Positions 54,401 to 64,000 of a DNA stretch of 64,000 nucleotides are shown one piece after another. Numbering within the stretch: position 1 is the first letter of the stretch; each line of letters opens with the position of its first letter. The notes beneath the pieces were generated by a model. The model ran no database searches. It was not told where the DNA came from and saw nothing but the letters and a program-made list of their open reading frames with translations. Position numbers and translations under genes: made by a program. The stretch comes from Euborellia annulipes (Eukaryota; Arthropoda; Insecta; Dermaptera; Anisolabididae). Location: contig JAKCPI010025072.1 in assembly GCA_023213315.1 (NCBI GenBank), positions 1-64,000 of the forward strand, in the 5' to 3' direction.

Positions 54401-55927
54401 TTTAGGAAAATACAACCTGAAATTTTTAACATTTAATTATAACAAATTTTTGTTTATTATTGACATCAAAATAGAAATAACATTCAATATGGAAATTCCT
54501 TTAGTTTATTCAATCATTAATTACTCGTTTTAAAATAAAGGGAAGAGAAAGAAGGCAAGGAAATCGTTTTAATTAAACAAAATTGACGTTTATTAAAAAG
54601 TTATTTCGCCTTTCATGCAATCTTATATATCTATTTAATTCTCTGTTTCAAGAGGAGTTATAGTTTAAGAAAACTCCTGTCATTCCATTTTTATTTTATT
54701 TTTTTTTAATTTAATAAACGGCCTATTTACGTGCAATGTACCACAGGAATATATTCTTTTTCATTTTTAATTTCAACAATACTTTCAAAATTTTTAAATT
54801 TCACAAAATTTGGGCTGATCAAGGGGGCTGATGAGATGAAGAGTGTGACGTTAGATCAATGGTTTCTTCATTTATTTGCTAATTTGGTAACAAATGATAG
54901 CAAAAAAGGCTAGAATATCCACACACGTTTAGCGTAACATTCGAATTTGATTTTCTGGCGCTTGGTCCATTATAATTAAACTCAAAGTTCGAACAGAATT
55001 CAATAGATGTCTCTAGTGTTCATTTTTTTAACTAACCAGGGAATGGGACAAATTGACAACAATAGGAAATAAAATAATGCTGAAGTAAAAAGAATTTCTG
55101 AATTAATTGAAAAAGAAAATTGGTCTCTCAACGAACGCGTAGATGAAGACATTACAAAAAAAAATTTTTTTATTTTGAAGAAGGTAAATAATATAAAAAA
55201 ATGTCTCAACCTTCACAGATATTAATTAATTTATAAATGAAATAGTTTTTGATTGATTGAAAAACGATATATTATTTAGAAGAATTGACTCTAGAAGAAA
55301 AATATAAAATAAATGACGGGATAGTCGGAATGCGCAAGTCAACAAACATTTGGAGTGGACATTTTGATTTTGTGATTTTCTCTCTCCCAATCTCCCAATT
55401 GACAGCCACTTCGTGTTCGATCGGCTTTCTTCGGCTTCATTCGGCTCCCCTCGATTTGAGAACAGTTGTGAGTTGTGAATGATTCTAAGAATTTGCAGAC
55501 ACTTCCAAAATGGCTAACTGTCAGAACCAATTCAATAAATGAGGTAAAATCTATCCATATATCATTAAATATCCCTATCTATATTTCATATTTCAATTCA
55601 AATCACTAATTACAAATTACTATTAATACTCCTTTTAGTTTATTTATAGATTTGCTCCATTTTATTATTCCAAGACATATTTATAGATAATGAATTTACT
55701 ACATCTCAATATTTCCAAAAATATTTTCATTTTCTTATTTTATATTTTAATTTTAATCGTTAAATTCACCAATTTATTATCTTTTTTATCAAATTTACAT
55801 TATTTTTTCTAATATCTAAACATTCTTTCCACTTGGCTAGGTATTTATGCTAACTTTTACTTGGTCTCCTCCAACAACTTCCTTAAAAAATATCGTAATA
55901 TTTTATTTTCTCTTGTAGAAAACTAAA
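54401..55927. promoter_or_regulatory. Divergent upstream regions of PPIL6 and DLG5
   Basis: DLG5 has an acceptor at 55,918 just before its ATG, so a noncoding first exon is expected; a good donor (aaatgag/gtaaaa, about 55,543) and a GC-richer block at 55,320-55,540 are the likely site. PPIL6 likewise has an acceptor at 54,416. Short frames at 54,731 and 55,285 in between were not supported as genes. Confidence 0.4.
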
Positions 55928-58900
55928 ATGGCATCTGGAGCTTCTTCGTTAGACAGTGCTGGAAGCAATGGTAATAAATAAATATTCAATATATGAATTT
56001 AAATTTTATAGTCAACCAAAAAATAAACTTCCTCTAAGGAATCAAATTTTTTTTTTAAACACTTTCCAATCACTCCGCATTTTCTTTTACTCTTAACAAT
56101 TATAATTAAATTTGAATAAAATAATTATTTTACAGTGTCATTGTTAGCTTTGTGATTAAAAAAACAATTTTTTTTTTGGGTGACTATCTTTATAAAATTA
56201 TTAAAAGTTATTTAAATAATAAATTAAATTTTCTTGATTTAGGGACTCTTTCAAGGAGTTACACAGCTTCCAGCAGTGATAGAAGCCTCTCTTCTGCGTC
56301 TGTCAGAGATTACGATGGACTCAAACAACAATGCGAAATTGCTATGCATGAACTTCAGGTGTTAAGAATGTAAGCTCCTTTTTTATTTTCCATTATTAAT
56401 AGATTTTAATGTAAACACATATGATTTAAAATATATGTGTAAAATATATAATGATATAGGGTGACATTGGGCTTTTTTAATTTAATTTATTTCAGTGATT
56501 ACTTCCCTTTATTTGGGTTTAGAACATATAAATTTTCAAAAATGTTTTTTTAGGGCATTTCTCTTTTAATTTATAGCCGTCAGCGTTTTAATTTTAAGTC
56601 CTTATCATCTTGAAAGATTCTCCAGAATTGGCATAATGTTATCTTAGTAATTTCATTTGCTCATTTTTTTTTATTTTCTTAATTATTTTCATTTGTCGTT
56701 TTATTTTATCTTACACGTATCAGGTGTATTATTGTTTCTTTCACAAAGCTGTTTCATATCCAAATTTCAACAATCTTATTTTTTTGCCCCAGTCATTGTC
56801 CTTTTTCCTTTAAGTCTGGCAATCTTCTGTCCCCAAATTCTTTTTTATTTGTTTTTAGAAAGATTTATATGAGGATATATGTCAAGTCCTTTGCAAGTCT
56901 CTTGTATTTCCCTGTCCTAATTAATTTTCAAAATGCCTTTTTTAAATTATTCTTTTAAATTGTCATTTAACTTGTATATCTAGAGATTTGACTTCCTCCT
57001 CTTCTTCAGCCATATTTTCAATTCTTCTTGTTAATTCCTCTTCTTATCTTGACTCCGTTTAGAAAGATTTTCGGCATCTCGGATATTTTCAGTTTTATCT
57101 CATTTTATTTTTCCAATTCAATCTTCTCATTTCCATTTTTATTCATATTTAGGTAGGGGTATTTTTCTGTAAGCCCAGATTTTATACCCCACTTCAATAT
57201 TTTCCTCTTCTTGTGTAAGTGATTTATTTTAAATGTTGGTATTAATTTTCCTTTTTTCCATTTTGTATGTCTGGGGCCTTATACTTTAATTTAACTAACA
57301 TATCCCGATGGTTACAAGGGGACGTTCCACTCACTGGTTCCCGGAGCCATCCACCCGAGGTTTCGCCTCGCATGGCATTACTTGACTGCGATGACCTTGG
57401 TGCCTGTTGCTCTTCTCTTTTTTTACTTTTTAATAGTCTTTTCGTATACTTGGGCTTTGAATGATACATACTTATGTTAATACGGTATATATGATTCAGG
57501 CATAAGATATGTATTGGTATCCAAACAAAAATTCATAGGACTGCCTGGGGTCCAAACCCACACCCCTTGGCCTTTTTGGTTATCTACATTGACATTTGTC
57601 ACTATCTAAAATATCTCGATCACGGAGGGAGGAGGGGGGGTAATGGAACTGTTGTATTTATATATTTTTATGTTCTGTTCTATAGGTCTACTATTTTGAA
57701 TATGTACAAATCTCTGAACCCCTATATTGAGTACTCAAACTCGAAATCTGCTTGATAATAAACAATTAAATCAACTATAAAATTAATAAGTGATGAATTG
57801 ACCTGATGTATTTGCAAGTTATTTAGTTATTTATTTCAATAAAATAAATTGATAAATTTGTTAACAAAAGGGGAAATATAACTTAAAATTAATTTATAAA
57901 AATTATTTAAATTAATTATATTTTTTTTTTTTTAGACAAAATTCGGATACAGTTCGTCGTTATGATCATACAAAGAAAGAACTGGAATATTTTCGTGGAC
58001 AGCACAGAGCTGCAATGAATCAATTAGAAGCAGCTGCTCAAGAAACATCCACTCTTCGAACAAAATATGGAGATTTGGCTACAGAAAAACAACGTCTTGA
58101 CCGAGAAGTGTCATCACTTCAACAGGAACTACGGATACATACACAGGTATCTTGATTGAAAGGCTTTAAATTTATTATTTAACGGGCCTTAAAAAAGTTG
58201 AGACTTACTATCCAATTATAAGAGAAGAAGTGTATAAAATTTAACAGACTATAAAACCACATTAGCATTGATAGACACATTTCATTGATGGATCCTAGTC
58301 GAAATTTCATCGATTTAAGGCTTGGTCATTTCTGACTCCCTTACAGCTCTAAGTAGATTTTAGTAGATTATTAACAAAATAAATATAGACAGGGCCTAAA
58401 TAAATAGCCTTTGATGCCGAAAAAGATCTTAAAGTCCGTTGTCTAGAGCGGGGCTTATTAAACTGATTAAATGAATCGCGACCCCAAATGCGGTTGTTTA
58501 GCGAAATTTTGGGGTCGCAAGATGTTCATGTTAGATGTTCAGATTAGGTCAAATTAGAAGAAAGAGCCTTTCTGGGGATATCAGCCAGTTGAAATAAAAA
58601 AGCTTTATATTTTGTTGCCGACGTTTCGAGTGCTAGCAAAATTGTTAGAGTTGGCACAACCTGTACTAAACTCTGACAATTTCGCTTGCCCTGAGGATAA
58701 ATGCGACTAACAGTCGAAACGTCGGCAACAAAATATAAAGCTTTTTTATTTCAACTGGCTGATATTCCCAGAAAGGCTCCCTTCTCTTCCTTCTAATTAA
58801 ATATCCGGGGGGGTAAAAGCTGTTTCAAACTCAAGAAATTTTGTTAATGTAAAATATTTAAATATATGAATTTATAAAATCTAGATCATTGATATCCATA

Positions 58901-61900
58901 CCATTTAAGTCTTCTTCCCTTCAATGTTTTTCCCAAAGCCCAAATTTAAAAAAAATATTCATAATTGAAAACCAAAAATTTTTTGCATTTCTTACTTTGT
59001 TTGATCAATTTTGATTGGCAGCACATTTAATAGAATAGAATTTTTATTTTTTCTGCTTCAATCCCGTTTCTTACTGAGAAAAAGCAACCATCTTCATTAA
59101 TTAAATAAATAAAAAAAGAAAATGCATGTTTTCATTGTTTTTTTTTTTTTTTGCTCCAGAACTGTTTGTTTTATTATCGGCATTTTAAAAGATTATATAA
59201 AGCAATAAACTCACTCCTTATTTAATTTATTATATATATGTCATTATAATCTCTCTCTTGTTTGCATATGACGTCACTTGCAGTGTGAATTTTAATGAAT
59301 TCTGTTGTCTGTGGTGCAATATAAAAAAAAAAAAATATTATCTTTATTTATTTATTTAAATCATTGGGATATTTGTTTATTAATTGGAATTAGCATGAAA
59401 AGCAATTATTATTAGACAATTTCCTTATCCAAGATTAACTTTCAATTAAATCAACATTCATCATAGATAAGGCTTCGTACAGGTAAAAGGCTCCCAACAA
59501 GAAAGTGCAATTTACATTTACATTTACATTTACATGCGATTAAAAGAGAACAATACTGCAACTAACATTTCAGCTTTGAAAAAGGAAAATTTAGATCAAA
59601 TTGATGGATGGACTTTTTTCAGCATCGAAAGCCATACTTATTTCAATTGGCCAATCCAATTAAAATAAATTTTTGCCCCAGGAGATGGAATGCGCACACT
59701 TGATCCCTAGCACAAGAGGCACCCTACAGAGATATGACCCAAGGGCTGATTAACTTTTGTTTTGTGGGAAGGAGTTTAAGCCCATCCTCCCTTGTATCTA
59801 CGCTTTTTTTTTTTATTTCTAACCACGATTTAAGCTCCTATCTCGCTCTCTTTCAAGACTGATTTTTTTTTTTAAACTAACACCAGCCGCTCAAAATTAA
59901 AATACCATTACTATTTAAGATCGAGCCCTTCGCATAAACAAAGCCCCCAAGTTTGTTATTTGATTAGCCTGGATAATATTTTATAAAGAATGTTTTGATA
60001 GGGATCCTGTCCTCATCAGTTCTTTATTAGAATACATTCTTTTTAAATATCTACTGACAAAACTTGATTATATGGCTTTAACCAGCTAAATCATAAGGAT
60101 TTTTTTTTAATACTTATTGATTTATCTCCTCCAATTTTTTTACTATTAAGCAAAGACATAATAACAATCTTCTTTATACAAGGAATGAAAGTTTTGGGAA
60201 AAATACAGCCAGGATTTTTTTCTTTAAAAAATAACAGCTGATGTTTCGGCCTAGGTTAAACCCATCCAGGAGCTTTTAGTTGTTGGCCAAAAGAAGATGG
60301 ATCGATTGTATAATCGAGGACTGCAGGCAGAAGGAATTGGAGTGTGAGGCCGCGCAGAATAGGGCATTATGGAAAACGAGCGACCTCTAGAAAAAAAAAA
60401 GAAAATAGGAATAAGGTCTAGTGAAAGAAGAAAAAGATGGATGCAGTGCCTCTTGACATTAATATATATATACTCTCCTGGAATATAAATTAATCTAAGG
60501 GTCTTTTATATTTATATATATATAAAACTTATACAAAGATTAAGGGTGTTTTATGGTGGGGAGTTTTTATCAGGATTGAAAGCTTTGTTTATAGCCATCT
60601 TCGGATCTGTTAGTTCTCATTATATACATATTCTCATGACATCCGAAACCAAAGCCGAAACGTCAACTTTCATTCCTGATAAAAACTCCTCCAGCCATAA
60701 AAAAGCTTTAATCTTTGTATAAGTTTTATGTATATAAATATATAAGACCCTTAGATTAATTTATATTCCAGAAGAGTATATATATATATATTTATGCCAA
60801 GAGGCACTGCATCCATCTTTTTCTTCTTTCACTGGAGCTTATTCCTATTTTCTTTTTTTTTTTTCTAGAGGTCGCTCGTTTTCCATAATGCCCTATCCTG
60901 CGCGTCCTCACACTCCAATCCCTTCTGCCTGCAATTCTCAATTATACAATCGATCCATCTTCTTTTGGTCTCTTCCCTTTTACTTTCAAATCTAACATTA
61001 TTTTTCCCACATAATCCTTCTCTCTCCTCTTCACATGCCCAAATCATCTCAATCTACTTTCCTGGATCTTTTTCGTTGCCCCTGCCACTCCTCGGATCTT
61101 TTCATTCCTTACTATCTTCTCTTTTGCCCAAAGTTTTCGCCACATCCAACTTTTCTTTCCTGTGCTTTCTTTATCGTCCAGGTCTCACTACCATAGATCA
61201 TTGCGAATCACTCTGCATTCATATCACCTTCAAATTTATAACAACAGCCCCTAAATGCTATATTTATAAATAATAAACAGGTAGACAGTCGAAGGAAGAA
61301 TGAATAATCAATACATTCTTTACATTTAAATCACAACTCTTTCTCTCTTTCTAAGAATTGATAAAATTAATCAATACCCTCTATTTCTTAATTTTTATAA
61401 ATTTCTGATAACATCCTTTTCACCTTTATAAATAATGTATAGGGTCATTCCACGTCAGTTCAACCAGGCCATTTCACCCATAATCTCAGATTTTCATGAA
61501 ACTTGGTATGTTTGTTCATATATAAAGATAAGTAACAGCACCAAATTTCGATTTTTTATCTCACTTAGTTTTCGAGTTATGGCACTTTAAAGTTTTGATT
61601 TTTTCACCTTACGCGGCTTGAATAATGCCAAACAAAATGTGACATGGAAGAGAAAATAATTTCTCATTTGCTTATTTGACACCCAATCTTGATGAAATTT
61701 TTTGGTAAGTTCTTTAAACAATAAGGAATTAGAAAAAAATATATCACGAATCTAAGTTAATCCTAAAATATAAAAAAAAATTCATATTGTTGATTTTTTT
61801 TAGTTATGAAAACGCAAACATGGTTTAGCGCTAAAGCCATTATCTCCAAAAGGGAATGAGATATTCAAGAAAATTTTTTTTCTAAATAATCTACATGAAA

Positions 61901-63493
61901 TGGGCTTTAATTTAGTAAAATAAAAATTTTGTGTATTTTGTTCCCTCTATTTCTAAAGTCCATTGAAAGTTTCAATATATAGTTTTACATGTTAAAAAGG
62001 TTTCAAGGGCAAAATGAAAATATACATTTTAAAAAGCATCTAAAAAAATAATTGATTTTTTGAATTTTAATAAAAATCGTTGCAGCAAATTTTGAGAAAA
62101 TTGAAAAAAACTGAAAAAGTACATCAGTAAAGTACTAGTACTTTTTGGCCGATTTTGTTCGAAAGCTTATTTTGAGTGTCGGGGAGGGTACCTAACTTAA
62201 ATATAAAATTTCAACCTCCTAGCTCAATCCTTTCATGACTTCAAATGGACACTGTGTGTGTGTCTGCTTAAAACTGAACACAGACGAAAACACAATCAAT
62301 TCAATTGAAAGCATGAAAGAATTGAGCTAGGAGGTTGAAATTTTATATTTAAGTTAGGTACCCTCCCCGACACTCAAAATAAGCTTTCGAACAAAATCGG
62401 CCAAAAAGTACTAGTACTTTACTGATGTACTTTTTCAGTTTTTTTCAATTTTCTCAAAATTTGCTGCAACGATTTTTATTAAAATTCAAAAATCAATTAT
62501 TTTTTTAGATGCTTTTTAAAATGTATATTTTCATTTTGCCCTTGAAACCTTTTTAACATGTAAAACTATATATTGAAACTTTCAATGGACTTTAGAAATA
62601 GAGGGAACAAAATACACAAAATTTTTATTTTACTAAATTAAAGCCCATTTCATGTAGATTATTTAGAAAAAAAATTTTCTTGAATATCTCATTCCCTTTT
62701 GGAGATAATGGCTTTAGCGCTAAACCATGTTTGCGTTTTCATAACTAAAAAAAATCAACAATATGAATTTTTTTTATATTTTAGGATTAACTTAGATTAG
62801 TGATATATTTTTTTCTAATTCCTTATTGTTTAAAGAACTTACCAAAAAAATTTCATCAAGATTGGGTGTCAAATAAGCAAATGAGAAATTATTTTCTCTT
62901 CCATGTCACATTTTGTTTGGCATTATTCAAGCCGCGTAAGGTGAAAAAATCAAAACTTTAAAGTGCCATAACTCGAAAACTAAGTGAGATAAAAAATCGA
63001 AATTTGGTGCTGTTACTTACCTTTATATATAGAACAAACATACCAAGTTTCATGAAAATCTGAGATTATGGGTGAAAATTTTTTATTTTTTTGGTTGATT
63101 TGACGTGGAATGACCCTATACTAAAATCCTGCTAATCTTTTTTCTTTTTATTAATTTTAGGTTCAAGAAGTGATAACAAATGATGGGAATCCTGATGCAT
63201 TGAATCAACATTATTTGAATGCATTAAGAAAATATGAATCAATTAAAGAAGATTATGATTCGTTAAGAAAACGCTATGACGATCTTATAGCGTCTCACAC
63301 ATCAGCTGTAAGCAAATTAGAATTAGCCCAAGAGGAAGTTGGACGAATGAAAAAACAATGTGAAGAGATGGCACAGGAGAGAAATGCCGCGGTGAGAGAA
63401 CGCAATGGGCTTAAACAACAATGCACAGCTGTCATCCGCAAATGGGACATCACTCTGCGAGAGAGAAATAATTATAGGGAAGCACTCGCCAAG
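55928..63493 (+). CDS. DLG5: DLG5 5' exons (membrane-associated guanylate-kinase scaffold), partial
   Basis: DLG5 is a large scaffold with an N-terminal coiled coil, four PDZ domains, SH3 and an inactive guanylate kinase domain, acting in polarity and trafficking. Here are exons 55,928-55,970, 56,243-56,369, 57,936-58,146 and 63,161-63,493, all with consistent phases; the gene continues beyond the window. The start MASGASSLDSAGSN is Ser-rich. The following 220 residues are heptad-patterned coiled coil (YESIKEDYDSLRKRYDDLI) with the family-typical GLKQQCTAVIRKWDITLRER. An acceptor at 55,918 puts the first exon upstream. The intron from 58,147 to 63,160 holds several foldback elements. Assignment rests on remembered DLG5 coiled-coil motifs, so the PDZ and kinase parts are predicted beyond the edge. 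Confidence 0.75.
56370..57935. other. DLG5 intron with eroded retrotransposon-like and repeated sequence
   Basis: The part at 56,650-57,230 is strongly pyrimidine-rich on the plus strand; its minus strand yields broken charged readings such as NMAEEEEEVKS, reminiscent of retrotransposon Gag. At 57,330-57,420 is a copy of the repeat seen at 46,490-46,555 (cccgaggtttcgcc). At 57,490-57,570 is a diverged SINE copy (gactgcctggggtcc). Confidence 0.4.
58147..58551. other. DLG5 intron; repeat fragments, no gene
   Basis: The piece at 58,440-58,520 (gcggggcttattaaactg, gaatcgcgaccccaaat) resembles ends of hAT-type elements, but no second end was identified. A tRNA-SINE body fragment (gatgccgaaaaagatc) is at about 58,418. 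Confidence 0.35.
58552..58798. repeat. Palindromic element with hammerhead motif
   Basis: The arms gcctttctggggatatcagc (left) and its complement ending gaaaggctcc (right) surround a short divergent centre. The right arm holds the motif at 58,686-58,728; the left arm lost the CTGANGA core. Confidence 0.8.
58686..58728 (+). ncRNA. Minimal hammerhead-like motif
   Basis: TTGCC (58,686-58,690), CTGAGGA (58,691-58,697), hairpin GACT/AGTC, GAAACGTC (58,716-58,723) and GGCAA (58,724-58,728) occur in order. Stem I is a perfect 5 bp. Seven extra unpaired bases separate the core from stem II, which could weaken folding. Confidence 0.5.
58799..60280. other. DLG5 intron; no gene seen
   Basis: This stretch is AT-rich. 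A short hexamer repeat (acattt, about 59,515-59,534) and poly(T) tracts occur. A minus-strand reading at about 60,236-60,282 contains GGCCGAAACATC, a decayed relative of the hammerhead elements. Confidence 0.4.
60285..60970. repeat. Foldback element built on a LINE tail
   Basis: The arms pair from ggccaaaagaagatgg (left) to ccatcttcttttggtc (right). Inner matches include ctctagaggtcgctcg, ggcactgcatccatc and ttatacaaagatta. The outer arms derive from the 3' end of a LINE reading (see 60,865-61,225). The centre has degenerate hammerhead halves: CCGAAGATGGC on the left arm and GCCGAAACGTC on the right. Confidence 0.8.
60865..61225 (-). pseudogene. LINE reverse transcriptase C-terminal remnant
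   Basis: Broken minus-strand readings give MIYGSETWTIKKAQERK, then IQESRLR with GHVK, then RRWIDCIIENCRQKG and ALWKTSDL with a stop. This order is the extreme C-terminus of non-LTR reverse transcriptases. Frameshifts and stops are present. Confidence 0.7.
61440..63118. repeat. 1.68-kb near-perfect palindrome with TA flanks
   Basis: The left end TAGGGTCATTCCACGTCA and right end TGACGTGGAATGACCCTA are inverted and bordered by TA at 61,438-61,439 and 63,119-63,120. The arms (about 800 bases each) match almost base for base; a difference is seen at cacgaatc against its partner cactaatc. A loop of about 70 bases lies near 62,240-62,310. The TA flanks suggest Tc1/mariner-type integration. No coding frame was recognised. 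It occupies DLG5 intron 3 and ends 40 bases before exon 4. Confidence 0.9.
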
Positions 63494-63789
63494 GTATTTT
63501 AATTCTCATATTTATTAGTTAAATTAAAATATTCGTAAGACAATAGTTTGGGCTTTTAGTTTATTATTATTTCATAAACTTGAATATAAATTAAATATCA
63601 GGGTTGGCGAACTTATATAAAGGCTTATATAGCTTATACACCTTTTATTCACCTTTTTCGCTTATTTAGCTTATACACCTTTTTCGAATAAATTTTTGCA
63701 TCTATTTTTATTTTGTGAAATATTTTTACAAAACGCAATTTATAGCTGTGAAGTTATATTTGTAAGAGGGTAAAAAAATGAGAGACGCA

Positions 63790-64000
63790 GCTAGAGTTTT
63801 TTTCTTTATTTATATAATTTACACAGCTGACGTTTCGGTTCCGTATTTGAACCATCTTCAGAACTGGCGAAGAGTCTTTATGAAAGTGTCACAGTGTATT
63901 TTATGCATTTTATTTATTTGAAATTCCTATCGGGATCCCCGTTTATTTACCCGAGGTGCTTTCGTGCACGAAGACACACACCTCAAACCCAACCGGCCTC
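63790..64000. repeat. Left part of another hammerhead-bearing element, cut by window end
   Basis: The opening gagacgcagctagag and the motif at 63,824-63,866 follow the pattern of the palindromic elements in this window. The second arm would lie beyond 64,000. It is inside the next DLG5 intron. Confidence 0.55.
63824..63866 (-). ncRNA. Minimal hammerhead motif
   Basis: On the minus strand: CAGTT, CTGAAGA, stem II GGTTC/GAACC (perfect 5 bp), GAAACGTC, AGCTG. Stem I CAGTT/AGCTG forms five pairs with one G-U. Stem III is only AC/GU. Confidence 0.6.

Noticed and set aside
54731..55482. Short plus-strand frames and an exon-like KRISELIEKENWSL stretch near 55,090
   Set aside because: An in-frame stop lies directly upstream, no start or convincing acceptor was found, and the sequence resembles no family. 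It may be part of a 5' leader region.

Overview
The window is AT-rich metazoan nuclear DNA with GT-AG introns, dense in transposons. Arthropod-type mobile elements (piggyBac with TTAA targets, Tc1/mariner, Ty3/gypsy, R2-like LINE, tRNA-derived SINEs) together with conserved animal genes suggest an arthropod or a close relative. The species cannot be named from the sequence.

Left third (1-24,000) is mostly nested mobile elements. A nearly complete Ty3/gypsy element whose Gag starts with a PHD finger sits inside a piggyBac transposase gene. Then come a minus-strand gypsy gag remnant with a primer-binding site, a Tc1 transposase fragment fused to a gypsy zinc-knuckle fragment, an internally deleted gypsy element, an integrase fragment, and an R2-like retroposon split by a solo LTR (TG...CA, 5-bp duplication) and by a second copy of part of that LTR. 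Two small minus-strand genes appear among large inverted repeats: a two-exon acidic 117-residue protein and a three-exon 136-residue THAP-domain protein.

The right two thirds carry conserved genes: a ten-exon ankyrin-repeat protein, possibly SLF1-like (+, 24,166-34,252); TFIIE alpha (-, 35,933-42,370); an FBXO33-like F-box protein (+, 43,016-50,696); PPIL6 with a long novel C-terminal extension (-, 51,006-54,400); and the 5' exons of DLG5 (+, from 55,928, running off the window). TFIIE alpha and the F-box gene are head to head over 645 bp. The F-box gene and PPIL6 converge, with poly(A) signals about 40 bp apart. PPIL6 and DLG5 diverge.

The most striking signal is a dispersed set of hammerhead ribozyme motifs. 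Two are complete (11,987-12,039 and 49,868-49,925): three stems, a CTGANGA...GAAA core and a GTC cleavage triplet. At least seven more are minimal, with the core followed directly by GAAACGTC or GAAACGTT, and most lie in the arms of inverted-repeat elements within introns. This matches the hammerheads known from Penelope-like elements, although no Penelope reverse transcriptase is visible here. A separate 1.68-kb near-perfect palindrome lies in a DLG5 intron and ends about 40 bp before the next exon. Gene functions are inferred from sequence recognition only; no search was run.
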